From positions 372,001 to 436,000 of the forward strand of contig JAOPTR010000007.1 in the NCBI GenBank assembly GCA_051531935.1: DNA of 64,000 bases, read 5' to 3'. The translations under genes and the position numbers were made by a program. How positions within the stretch are numbered: the first letter of the stretch is position 1; each line of letters starts with the position of its first letter. Source of the DNA: OCS116 sp051531935 (GTDB lineage Bacteria > Pseudomonadota > Alphaproteobacteria > Rhizobiales > OSC116). This document shows, piece after piece, positions 43,572 through 53,800 of the stretch. The notes under the pieces are model-generated. The model ran no database searches. It saw nothing but the letters and a program-made list of their open reading frames with translations, and had not been told where the DNA came from.

Positions 43572-44582
43572 TTAATCCTTATTGGAAACCGCAGCTTCGG
43601 CAAATGTCGCCATACCATTATGTGTGGCAACCGCCGCACGCACGATATTCAGCGCAACCGCTGCACCGCTACCTTCGCCAAGGCGCATGTCCATTTTTAA
43701 AAGTGCTTCTAAATCAAGGCGTTTTAATAAATTTGCATGGCCTAATTCTAGTGATTGATGACCCGCAATTGCAATTGACAACGCATCATTATTAAGCGCA
43801 TATAATGGCGCCACAGCAGCACAGCAAATAAAACCATCCAGTAAAACGGGAATATTTTTCGCCCGCGCGGCCAATGTCGCACCAAAAATAGCAGCCAATT
43901 CGCGGCCACCTAAACGACGCAAAACCTCAATCGGATCATCAAGATGATCTTTATGAAATTCAATCGCTTCTGTAATAATCTCGGCCTTTTTTACGACCGC
44001 TTCATCGGCCAAACCTGTACCGCGACCTGTCCAATATGTGGCGTTTTCGCCAAATAGTGCTAAAGCAATGGCTGATGCCGATGTTGTATTTGCGATGCCC
44101 ATTTCGCCTAATGTTATCATATCTGCATCATCTGAAACGGCATTTGCCCCAATGTTTATGGCGTCTAAAAATTCGGTTTCGCTCATAGCGTCAGCGGTTG
44201 AAAAATCTGCGGTTGGGGTGTCCAAATCAATCGGGAAGACTTTTAGTTTTGCGCCATTTAAAGCGCATAATTGATTGATGGCTGCACCACCTGCCTGAAA
44301 ATTGCCAACCATTTGCACAGTGACTTCGGCAGGAAATAAGGATACACCGCGCGCTGCAATGCCATGATTGCCAGCAAAAATCAGTGTTTCGACAGTGTCG
44401 AGTTTTGGTTTTTCGGCCTTTTGCCAACTGGCTAACCAAATGGCGATTTCTTCAAGTTTACCGAGGCTACCGGGTGGTTTGGTAAGTTGCTCTTGACGGT
44501 TTGAAGCAAGCTTTGTTGATTTTTCACATGGTGAGATTTCAGCCAATGCGGCTTGTTTTACATCATTTATAGTGGCAAACAT
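43572..44582 (-). CDS. cobT: Nicotinate-nucleotide--dimethylbenzimidazole phosphoribosyltransferase
   Basis: A 336-residue cytoplasmic enzyme making alpha-ribazole 5'-phosphate from dimethylbenzimidazole and nicotinate mononucleotide. Signatures: KPPGSLGKLEEIAIWLA near residue 36, FAGNHGIAARGVSLFP, and the catalytic Glu in LGEGSGAAVAL (about residue 305). Length fits CobT/CobU. Followed 1 bp later by cobS, so the two are co-translated. It is divergent from the cobU gene, leaving an 85-bp shared promoter region. Not to be confused with the chelatase subunit also called CobT. Confidence 0.93.
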   Translation of the reverse strand: MFATINDVKQAALAEISPCEKSTKLASNRQEQLTKPPGSLGKLEEIAIWLASWQKAEKPKLDTVETLIFAGNHGIAARGVSLFPAEVTVQMVGNFQAGGAAINQLCALNGAKLKVFPIDLDTPTADFSTADAMSETEFLDAINIGANAVSDDADMITLGEMGIANTTSASAIALALFGENATYWTGRGTGLADEAVVKKAEIITEAIEFHKDHLDDPIEVLRRLGGRELAAIFGATLAARAKNIPVLLDGFICCAAVAPLYALNNDALSIAIAGHQSLELGHANLLKRLDLEALLKMDMRLGEGSGAAVALNIVRAAVATHNGMATFAEAAVSNKD

Positions 44583-44667
44583 TGATTTTCCATTTGATAG
44601 CTTTACGATGTGGTTTTTATGCCATAAGTTTATGATAAGATAAATGGATATTTTTTGAGTGGTGGCT

Positions 44668-45195
44668 ATGAAACAACTAATATTAGGTGGTGCGCGCTCG
44701 GGTAAAAGCCTTTTTGCTGAGAATATTGCCCTAGCAATCCATGCTGATAAAACCGAAAAACATTCAAATTCAGAACTGATTTATGTGGCAACTTCACCCA
44801 AAATAGATGGTGAAATGAACGCGCGAATAGAAGCCCATAAAGCCCGCCGCGGTGGTGAATGGCAAACCATTGAAAAACCCATAAACATTGCAGATTGCTT
44901 GCAAGATTATCAAGATGAAGCCACTATATTGGTGGATTGTTTGACATTGTGGCTTAATAATTTGATTTATGAAAATTTGAATGTTGAGACTTATTTTGAA
45001 AAGCTAACAGAGGCGATTGAGGCTTCAAATGCAGACATTATTTTCGTATCCAATGAATTAGGCATGGGGCTGGTGCCCGAAGAAAAATTGAGCCGAGAAT
45101 TTAGAGATTTTCAGGGGATTCTAAATCAGAAAATGGCACAAAAAGTGAATAAAGTTGCATTTATAGTTGCAGGACTACCGCTTTGGGTGAAATAA
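44668..45195 (+). CDS. cobU: Bifunctional adenosylcobinamide kinase / guanylyltransferase
   Basis: A 175-residue cytoplasmic enzyme that phosphorylates adenosylcobinamide and transfers GMP from GTP, preparing the corrinoid for the nucleotide loop. The P-loop is GGARSGKSLFAE (residues 6-17). Later VATSPKIDGEMNARIEAHKARRGGEW carries the family's catalytic His (AHKxRR), and VSNELGMGLVPE is the typical VxNExGxGxVP segment. Start ATG at 44668, with GGTGG just upstream. Called cobP in P. denitrificans naming. cobW follows 30 bp downstream. Confidence 0.92.
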   Translation: MKQLILGGARSGKSLFAENIALAIHADKTEKHSNSELIYVATSPKIDGEMNARIEAHKARRGGEWQTIEKPINIADCLQDYQDEATILVDCLTLWLNNLIYENLNVETYFEKLTEAIEASNADIIFVSNELGMGLVPEEKLSREFRDFQGILNQKMAQKVNKVAFIVAGLPLWVK

Positions 45196-45225
45196 TATAA
45201 AGAAATCTTTATAAGGGTATGATTC

Positions 45226-46329
45226 ATGCAAGCTCCGTCATTAGAAAAAATTCCAGCAACGATTATTACGGGCTTTTTAGGTTCAGGTAAAACCACACTC
45301 ATCCGCCATTTGTTGGAAAATATTGGCGATAAAAATATTGCGCTCATTATCAACGAATTTGGCGATTTGGGCATTGATGGTAATTTATTAGCATCGTGCG
45401 GCAACCCAAATTGCACTGATGATGACATTATCGAGCTGACCAATGGCTGCATTTGTTGCACGGTGGCTGATGATTTTGTACCCGCCATTGAAAAAATATT
45501 AGCCCGCGAACCACGTATTGAGCATATCATCATAGAAACTTCGGGTTTGGCATTGCCTCAACCTTTGGTACAGGCTTTTAACTGGCCAGAAATCAAAGCC
45601 AAAGTGACCATTAACGGGGTTATTACTGTTGCTGATGCTGAGGCGCTTGCCAATGGCCGTTTTGCCCATGACGAAACCCAAGTGCAAGCTCAAAGGCTTG
45701 AGGATGAAAGTCTAGACCATATTTCATCGCTTCATGAGTTGTTTGAGGATCAGCTAGTCTGTGCTGATATGATTTTGCTGAATAAAGCCGAATTGGTCAA
45801 TGCTGATAAGTTAACTGACTTAACCGCTGAGATTAGCCGCGAAGCCCGCGATGGAGTGCCAGTTGTGGCGATTTCGCGTGGTATTATTGACGCCAATGTG
45901 ATTTTGGGTTTGGACATGAGCGCCGAGCAAGATATTGAAAACCGCAAAAGCCAACATGAACTTGAGCATGATGCGCAACATGCCACAGGCGAAGCTCATC
46001 ACCACCATCACGACCATGATGATTTCAAAAGTATTTCTATTGATTTGCCTGCCATTGCAAATGTTGAGCAGTTCGAAGCTGGGTTAGCGGCAATTATTAC
46101 GCGCCATTCGATTTTGCGGCTTAAGGGTTTTGTGGCGGTTGAAGGCAAAGACCTACGTTATATTGTACAAGCAGTTGGCCCACGGATTGAAGGTTATTAT
46201 GACCGAATGTGGGCTTTTGGCGAAAAGAAACAAAGTCGTTTGGTGGTCATTTCGGGTGCGAAATTTAATGAAGTTGAAGTGACGCAAGAGCTTGAACAAT
46301 TAGCTGCAACTCTTTTGACCTCTCTATAG
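45226..46329 (+). CDS. cobW: CobW, GTPase metallochaperone of the cobalamin pathway
   Basis: A 367-residue COG0523 GTPase. The Walker A is GFLGSGKTTL (about residues 14-23), the CxCC metal site is NGCICCTV, and the Switch segment is ETSGLALPQP. A His-rich stretch (HHHHHDHDD, about residue 260) precedes the CobW C-terminal domain. Members carry cobalt or zinc to a client protein. It is directly upstream of cobN, the cobaltochelatase large subunit, which fits delivery of Co2+. SD and spacing are normal. Confidence 0.92.
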   Translation: MQAPSLEKIPATIITGFLGSGKTTLIRHLLENIGDKNIALIINEFGDLGIDGNLLASCGNPNCTDDDIIELTNGCICCTVADDFVPAIEKILAREPRIEHIIIETSGLALPQPLVQAFNWPEIKAKVTINGVITVADAEALANGRFAHDETQVQAQRLEDESLDHISSLHELFEDQLVCADMILLNKAELVNADKLTDLTAEISREARDGVPVVAISRGIIDANVILGLDMSAEQDIENRKSQHELEHDAQHATGEAHHHHHDHDDFKSISIDLPAIANVEQFEAGLAAIITRHSILRLKGFVAVEGKDLRYIVQAVGPRIEGYYDRMWAFGEKKQSRLVVISGAKFNEVEVTQELEQLAATLLTSL

Positions 46330-46362
46330 GGGTTGGCCTCGCAATAAGGCAAGGAAGCCTAT

Positions 46363-49300
46363 ATGCATCTGCTGAACATACAATCTGGCACATTAGACGA
46401 TGAAGGTGAGGCGGTTGACCTTGGCCAAAGCCCTGCTGATGTGGTGATTATTTCGGCTGCGGATACTGAACTTGCCAATTTAGCCAATGCGTATAATGAA
46501 GCCTCTCACCCCAGTTTGCGACTAGCCAATTTTTTGCAATTAAAGCACCCTCTATCGGTTGATAATTACATTGAGAACACCCTACAGCATGCAGAATTAG
46601 TGATATTACGCTTGCTTGGTGGGAAACCTTACTGGGCATATGGTTTGCAACAAATTGTGGCCATTTGCGCGCAGAAAAATATTAAATTATGTGTTTTGCC
46701 CGGTGATGCGAAACCTGATGAAGAGCTGAGCGCTGCTACTAATATTCCTATGCAGGATATGGCTGAAATTTGGCAATATTTCACCCATGGTGGTGATGAG
46801 AATGCACAAAATCTCTTGGCTTATTGTGGTTATTTGATACGTGCAGATGAAAAGCCCAATGCCGCCAAAATATTACTAAATGCATGTATTTATTGGCCCG
46901 AAAAATCTTTTGTTGAACGTGAAGACATGCCTGGTTTATGGCAGAATGTTGAGCGCCCGATTGTGGTGATTAGTTTTTACCGTGCTTTACTTGAAGCTGG
47001 AAATATAGCACCGATAGATGCGTTGATATTTGCTTTACAAAAACGCGGCATAAATGCTTTGCCAATATTTGTATCGTCGTTGAAGGATAAAATAAGTGCC
47101 GAAATATGCGCGACGATTTTTGACCGATATAAACCTGACCTAATTTTAAATGCTACAGCATTTGCTGTGGGTGGGTTTGAGCAAAACGAGATTGACCAAC
47201 AGACACGCCATAAAAGCATTTTGGAAATGCCAAATTGCCCAATATTACAGGTGGTTTTATCAGGCCAGAGTGAGGATGCTTGGCGGGAAAATATACAAGG
47301 TTTAACCGCGCGAGATTTGGCGATGAATGTAGCATTGACCGAAGTTGATGGCCGCATTTTAACCCGCGCTATTTCGTTTAAATCATCGGCTCACTTTAAC
47401 CAAGCCACGCAAAGCTACATTGTGCAGCATAAACCTTTGGCCGACCGTGTTGATTATGTGGCTGATTTAGCCAATAATTGGCTTGGGCTTAAGCTTGCAC
47501 CTGTTGAACAGCGTAAAGTGGCGCTGATTTTAGCCAACTACCCAAATAAAAACGCCCGCATTGGTAATGGGGTGGGTTTGGATGCACCACAATCGACCAT
47601 TGATATGATGAAGGCCATGCTTGATGCAGGATACCATGTTGATGATTTGCCTGCTGATGGTAATATTCTGATCGAACAGTTAAAACGTGGTACAACCAAT
47701 GCTTTAGATGCGGGTAAGGCTGCAAAAGGTGGTGGAAAATTAGACCTAAAAACTTATCTATCTTATTTTGCAACGCTACCGAAACAAGTACAAGAAGAAA
47801 TGACCCAGAGATGGGGTGAAGCTTGTGATGACCCGTTTTGTCATGTTGATGAATTTCATTTGCCAACATTAGAATTTGGTAATATCTGTGTGGCCATTCA
47901 GCCTGCGCGGGGGTATAATATCGACCCCAAAGCCAGTTATCACGACCCAGATCTGGTGCCACCACATGGTTATTTGGCATTTTATCTGTGGCTACGTGTT
48001 GAGTTTGGGGTGCATGCTTATATTCACAATGGAAAGCATGGTAATTTGGAGTGGTTGCCTGGCAAAGCATTGGCATTATCTGAACTTTGTTATCCCGAAA
48101 TCGCGCAAGGTGCGATACCCAATATCTACCCATTTATTGTGAATGACCCTGGAGAGGGTACACAAGCCAAACGCCGCACGAGCGCAGTTATTTTGGACCA
48201 TTTAACACCTCCGTTAACCCGCGCCGAAAGCTATGGCCCGATGAAGGATTTGGAGGCTTTGGTGGATGAGTATTTTGCTGCGGCAGGCATGGATACGCGA
48301 CGCTTGAAATTAATTAGAGAACAGATATTTGACCTGACGCAACGCACTGGTTTAGACCAAGATTGCGGCATGGATGATGCTGATGATGAACAGCAAGCCT
48401 TGGCAAAACTGGACAATCATTTATGTGACTTGAAGGAATTGCAAATTAGGGATGGTTTGCACATTTTTGGCAGCTCGCCAACTGATTTGGAAAATAGTGA
48501 TCATTGGTTAGAAACCAATTTATTGGTAGCTTTAATGCGTGTGCCGCGTAGCTTGGGTGAAGGCAATGATATGAGCTTAATTCGGGCAATTTCTGCAGAT
48601 TTTGGTTTCGAATTTGATCCGCTAGATTGTGATATGGCGCTTGAATGGCAGGGTGGGCGGCCTAAAATATTGGCCGATTTAACATCTGAAAACTGGCGCA
48701 CCCAAGGAGATGCCGTAGAGCGACTAGAAATTTATGCGCAAAAACTTATAAAAGGTTTGATTGCGGACGCGGAGATGGGCGAAAAAAGCCTTGGAATGCT
48801 TGACTATATAAACCAACATGTGCGGCCGCAATTATCGGCTTGTGGTGAAGCTGAAATGCAGGCCATGTTGACTGCTTTGAATGGTGAATTTGTACCGCCC
48901 GGCCCATCAGGCGCGCCAACCCGTGGTCGCTTGGATGTTTTACCAACGGGACGTAATTTTTATTCGATTGACAGCCGCTCCTTACCGACACCATCGGCTT
49001 GGAATTTGGGACAAAAATCGGCAGAAAACTTGCTGACCATTCATGCGCAAACACATGGTGTTTATTTAAAAAATATCGGCCTATCATTATGGGGCACGGC
49101 AAATATGCGCACTGGTGGTGATGACATTGCACAAGCCATGGCCATGATTGGTGTGAAGCCAAAGTGGGATATTATGAGTTGGCGGGTGACCGGATTTGAG
49201 ATCATTCCTCTGGCGAAACTAAACCGCCCGCGCGTGGATGTGACTTTGCGAATTTCTGGGTTTTTTAGAGATGCGTTTCCGCAGCAAATTAGCTTATTTG

Positions 49301-50139
49301 ATAAGGCAATTAGAGCCGTTGCGCAATTGGATGAAGATGATGATTATAACCCCATTGCTGCCAACTATAAAAGTCAGTTATTGCAGTTAACCAATGCGGG
49401 GTTGGATGAGAAAACCGCGCAAATGCAAGCTGGGTATAGAATCTTTGGGTCTAAACCCGGAGCATATGGTGCTGGCTTGCAGGCATTGATTGATGAGAAT
49501 TTGTGGAATGAGCGCAGTGATTTTGCCGAAGCTTATTTGGCATGGGGCAGTTATGCTTACGGTGAAAAAACCCAAGGTGATCGCCACGAAAAAACCTTTA
49601 AACAGCGTTTGAGTGTGATTGAAGTTGTGGTTCAAAATCAGGATAATCGTGAACATGATATATTGGATAGCGATGATTATTACCAATTTGAAGGTGGTAT
49701 GGCCGCGGCAATCGAACATGAATCTGGTGTCGCGCCGACTATATATCATAACGACCATACGCGCCCAGAGCGGCCTGTTATCCGCACGCTTGACCAAGAG
49801 ATTGCGCGCACATTACGCGGCCGTGCCACCAACCCCAAATGGCTTGAAGGCGTGATGCGCCACGGCTATAAAGGCGGGTTTGAAATGGCAGCCACCGTGG
49901 ACTATTTATACGCATTTGCGGCCACCACCAACGCTGTAAAAGACCATCATTTTGAAGCTATATATGAAGCTTATATTGAAGATGAAAAGGTTTTTGAATT
50001 TTTACAAAATAATAACCCAGATGCTTTGACGGATATTATTAATCGTTTACTTGATGCGCAGAAAAAGCAACTATGGAAACCAAGGCGCAACGCATCTTAC
50101 TTTGAATTAGAAAAAATGTTAGCGGGAGTTAAATCGTGA
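46363..50139 (+). CDS. cobN: Cobaltochelatase subunit CobN
   Basis: A 1258-residue large subunit of the ATP-dependent late cobalt chelatase, which inserts Co2+ into hydrogenobyrinic acid a,c-diamide. The magnesium-chelatase H/CobN family blocks are present: KVALILANYPNKNARIGNGVGLD, PPHGYLAFYLWLRVEFGVHAYIHNGKHGNLEWLPGK (given as WLRVEFGVHAYIHNGKHG), PIIYPFIVNDPGEGTQAKRR (reads NIYPFIVNDPGEGTQAKRR), and the C-terminal NPKWLEGVMRHGYKGGFEMA. Length is normal. It follows cobW at 33 bp, behind AAGGAAG, and overlaps cobO by 4 bp. CobS/CobT-type chelatase partners are not in the window. Confidence 0.95.
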   Translation: MHLLNIQSGTLDDEGEAVDLGQSPADVVIISAADTELANLANAYNEASHPSLRLANFLQLKHPLSVDNYIENTLQHAELVILRLLGGKPYWAYGLQQIVAICAQKNIKLCVLPGDAKPDEELSAATNIPMQDMAEIWQYFTHGGDENAQNLLAYCGYLIRADEKPNAAKILLNACIYWPEKSFVEREDMPGLWQNVERPIVVISFYRALLEAGNIAPIDALIFALQKRGINALPIFVSSLKDKISAEICATIFDRYKPDLILNATAFAVGGFEQNEIDQQTRHKSILEMPNCPILQVVLSGQSEDAWRENIQGLTARDLAMNVALTEVDGRILTRAISFKSSAHFNQATQSYIVQHKPLADRVDYVADLANNWLGLKLAPVEQRKVALILANYPNKNARIGNGVGLDAPQSTIDMMKAMLDAGYHVDDLPADGNILIEQLKRGTTNALDAGKAAKGGGKLDLKTYLSYFATLPKQVQEEMTQRWGEACDDPFCHVDEFHLPTLEFGNICVAIQPARGYNIDPKASYHDPDLVPPHGYLAFYLWLRVEFGVHAYIHNGKHGNLEWLPGKALALSELCYPEIAQGAIPNIYPFIVNDPGEGTQAKRRTSAVILDHLTPPLTRAESYGPMKDLEALVDEYFAAAGMDTRRLKLIREQIFDLTQRTGLDQDCGMDDADDEQQALAKLDNHLCDLKELQIRDGLHIFGSSPTDLENSDHWLETNLLVALMRVPRSLGEGNDMSLIRAISADFGFEFDPLDCDMALEWQGGRPKILADLTSENWRTQGDAVERLEIYAQKLIKGLIADAEMGEKSLGMLDYINQHVRPQLSACGEAEMQAMLTALNGEFVPPGPSGAPTRGRLDVLPTGRNFYSIDSRSLPTPSAWNLGQKSAENLLTIHAQTHGVYLKNIGLSLWGTANMRTGGDDIAQAMAMIGVKPKWDIMSWRVTGFEIIPLAKLNRPRVDVTLRISGFFRDAFPQQISLFDKAIRAVAQLDEDDDYNPIAANYKSQLLQLTNAGLDEKTAQMQAGYRIFGSKPGAYGAGLQALIDENLWNERSDFAEAYLAWGSYAYGEKTQGDRHEKTFKQRLSVIEVVVQNQDNREHDILDSDDYYQFEGGMAAAIEHESGVAPTIYHNDHTRPERPVIRTLDQEIARTLRGRATNPKWLEGVMRHGYKGGFEMAATVDYLYAFAATTNAVKDHHFEAIYEAYIEDEKVFEFLQNNNPDALTDIINRLLDAQKKQLWKPRRNASYFELEKMLAGVKS

Positions 50140-50759
50140 CCAAAAAAATACTGACCGAAGCCGAAAAAACAGCGCGGCACAACATGAAAATGGCCAAGAA
50201 AAAAGCCGTTCGCGACAAAATGATTGCCACTAAAACCGAAGAAAAAGGCCTTATTATTGTTCATACAGGCAAGGGCAAAGGAAAATCGACCGCTGGTTTT
50301 GGCATGGTGTTTAGAGCCATTGGGCATAAGCAAAAAGTGGCTGTGGTGCAATTTATAAAAGGTGCTTGGGACACAGGCGAGCGCGATGTTTTAGACCATT
50401 TTAGCGAATATGTAGATGTGTTTGTGGAGGGTGAGGGGTTCACATGGGAAACTCAAGATCGCGAACGAGACATTGCTGCGGCTCAAAAAGGCTGGGAACG
50501 CGCAAAAAGTTGTATATTAAATGGTGAATATAAAATGGTATTGCTTGATGAGTTAAACATCGCACTGCGCTATGATTATATTGATATTGCAGATGTTTTA
50601 GAAACGTTGGCAAAAAAACCAGTGGACGTGCATGTGATTATAACAGGACGCAATGCTAAAGACGAATTGATAGAAATTGCTGATTTGGTAACGGAAATGA
50701 CTCAAATAAAACATCCATTTAGAGCTGGAGTGAAAGCTCAAGCTTGTATAGAGTTTTAA
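50136..50759 (+). CDS. cobO: Cob(I)yrinic acid a,c-diamide adenosyltransferase
   Basis: A 207-residue cytoplasmic enzyme adding the adenosyl group of ATP to cob(I)alamin-type corrinoids (CobA/CobO/BtuR family). The P-loop is TGKGKGKSTAGFG (about residues 46-58), and ETQDRERDIAAA, LLDELNIALRYDY and VIITGRNAKDELIEIADLVTEM match the family. It starts with GTG behind GGGAG, overlapping the cobN stop by 4 bp. The two-component kinase gene follows after 61 bp. Its N-terminal 35 residues are very basic. Confidence 0.93.
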   Translation: MTKKILTEAEKTARHNMKMAKKKAVRDKMIATKTEEKGLIIVHTGKGKGKSTAGFGMVFRAIGHKQKVAVVQFIKGAWDTGERDVLDHFSEYVDVFVEGEGFTWETQDRERDIAAAQKGWERAKSCILNGEYKMVLLDELNIALRYDYIDIADVLETLAKKPVDVHVIITGRNAKDELIEIADLVTEMTQIKHPFRAGVKAQACIEF

Positions 50760-50820
50760 TATAGATTCTTGAAGTCACAAAGCGCAGACCAATAAATAAT
50801 TTATGAGGTAGAATTTTAAT

Positions 50821-53800
50821 ATGATTGCTGAATGGATTATTTTCTTGTTTGCTGCTGTCTTTGTGATTGCAATTAGCTTGGTGATGAGTTTTGCCAACCA
50901 CAATAAAAACACACCCTTTATGGTGCTGCTTAGACCTGTTATTTATGCGCTGGCATCGGCTGTATTTTTGTCGGTGGTGTTTTTTTACAGGCTTTACGAT
51001 ATGCTGCTCGCTGATGGCTATAACAGCATTGCGATTGTCGTTGGGCCGCTGTTATTGGTTGCATTTGGCCTAAAGTTTTTAAAACGATTGGCGAAAATAA
51101 CCCGTATACAACATATCAAATCTTTACCCGATTTACTGGCCGCTAGATATGGCAAAAAATATTCTGTATCTGTGGTAACAACCCTGATTTTACTATTTGT
51201 TGCTTTGCCATTTATGGGTGTTCAAATTTGGTATTTGGATTACAGCACAGACATCGTTATTGCCTTTATCAATGAAAATTTTGTGCATGACCATGCTGAT
51301 TCGAAACTTAGCCATCAGGTGATTCCGATATTGGATAGTCATAAGCCATTATTATTTTTGATGGTGATTTACGCAGCCTATATTGCCATTAAAAGCACTA
51401 AACATGTTGGCGGAACTGATGGTTTGTTGGCTGCACTTGCCGTGGTTATGCTGTCTTTATTCTTAGTGGCGACGTTTTATTTTGTTGATTTTACCTACAT
51501 TCATTTTGATGGTGTTTTTGATGTATTTGGAAAATTTGCCAGTGCAAATGAGCACCAGGGTTTTATTCAACGCGAGTTCTCGATTGTTCACTTTATCATC
51601 TTAGCATTGATGTCGGCATTCTTATTTATAATTGCACCTTGGCAATTTCAATTGGTATTTTTGGAAAATAGCAATGATCAAGAATTTGATGTATTGCGAA
51701 AAGTCTTTTTGCCATTATTTTCGATTTTCTTTGGCATGATCTTAGTCATTAGCATGGCAGCAATTGTGTTATATGAAGGAGAAGCTTTTAAGTTTGCATT
51801 GTTAAGCGCTATTTTGGCCGATAACTCCATTATCATTGGAATGCTTTTATATTTTATTTCGATTTTGGTGACGTTATTACTGCTTATTGTAGAGGCCATT
51901 GCGGTATCGACCATTATTGGCAATGACTTATTATTACCTATTTTGATTAGAAATTTTGGACAGGAAAGATTTGCCCGAATACAAACCGAGAGCTTTATAA
52001 TTTCTTTAAAGAGAAGTTTGGTTTTATTTGTTTTGGTAATCGCTTATCTGTTTTTTACCTACTTTCCGCAATCACACTATAACGACAGCGCCACATATGC
52101 GGCGAGCATATTAATGTTCCAACTTGCACCTGCACTGATTGGTGGAGTTTATTGGAATAGCGCCACTGCGCGCGGGATGTTTGCAGGACTAATTGCTGGT
52201 ATTTTAATGTGGTTGGTGACCATGATTATACCAATTTTGGTTGAACAAAACATCTTAGGCGAAGATATTTTGACGGAGGGCATCGCCGGCATTGCTTGGC
52301 TTCGCCCGACAGGCTTATTTGGCCTTGAAATGGAAGCGAATACACATGCTGCTTTTTGGGCTATTGGTGCCAATATTTTATTCTTCGTCCTATTTTCACT
52401 TGGGTTTAAACCAGATTCTGAAGAAATAACCCAAAACAGGTTGTTTACCGATGTGCGCGGAAATATAGAGAACCCCGAACTGCAAGAATGGCAAAAGAAT
52501 ACAAGCCTTTACGATTTACAGGTGATGGTGGGGCAATATGTTGGGCAAGATGTTGCGGAATTGCGGTTTAAAAAATATGCTGAAATTGAAAATCTGCCTT
52601 ATGAATTAAACGAATTTGCGCATGTTGAATATGTAAAATTTGCGCGTCAGGAATTAGCGAGTGCTATCGGTACATCATCCGCCCGATTTGTGATGGCATT
52701 GGTGATGGAACGCAAAAGAAGCGGGACTGACCGCACTTCGAAATTATTGGATGAAGCTTCTGAACTCATTCATTTTAACCGTGAATTATTGCAAAGTGCG
52801 CTTGATAATATCAATCAAGGGATTTGTGTTTTAGATGAAAATTTAAAATTGACCAACTGGAATAAAGCATTTTTAGGGGTGATGAATATTCCTGCTGACA
52901 TGTTGGAACAAGGTTTGAGATTTGAAGCGATATTGGAATATTGCGCGCGACGTGGCGATTTTGGAGAAGGGGAAATTTCATCCCTGATTTCGGAAAGAAT
53001 TTTAAATTATGTTGTTTTGAAGAAAACTGTCAGAGAATCAATAGCTGAAACTGAACAAGTGGTTGAAGTGACATCTTCGGCTATGCCTGAAGGTGGCTGT
53101 GTGATTACCTTTGATAACGTAACCTTGCAGGTAGTGGCGACCAATGAGTTGGAAATTGTTAATGTACATCTTGAGCAGCGGGTGGAAGACCGTACTGATG
53201 AATTGACGCAATTGAATGTGGAACTGGAACGCGCGAAGACTGAAGCTGAACAAGCGAATATTGATAAAACACGCTTTCTGGCCGCTGCTAGCCATGATAT
53301 TTCGCAGCCAATGAATGCTGCACGGCTTTACTCATCCGCGCTACAAGAAAAAGAGATGAGCGAAGACGCGGCCAAAATTGCCATGAACCTAGATTTGTCA
53401 CTGACCTCAGTCGAGGAGATTTTGGTGGCATTGCTGGATATTTCGCGCTTGGATTCTGGTGTTTATAAAGCTGAGATGAGCCATTTTGGACTGAATGAAT
53501 TGTTTGAACAATTATACATCGAGTTTAAACCATTGGCTGAGAAAAAGGGTTTGGACTTAAAATATGTGCCAACTCAAAAATACATATATTCCGACCGCAG
53601 GCATTTACGCCGTATTTTACAGAACTTTATTTCTAATGCCGTTAAATATACTGAACAGGGTAAGGTGCTGTTTGGTTGCCGCAGTATGGGTGATCAGCTT
53701 CGTATTGATATTTGTGACACTGGCCACGGGGTGGCGCCATTTCAGATTAAAACCATTTTTAAGGAATTTAAACGCCTTGAAAGTGGAATGCGTGTCGCGC

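Noticed and set aside
47489..48133. A 214-codon open frame antisense to cobN
   Set aside because: It lies wholly inside a well-conserved CobN reading frame, has odd His/Gln-rich composition and no recognisable domain, so it is a shadow frame.
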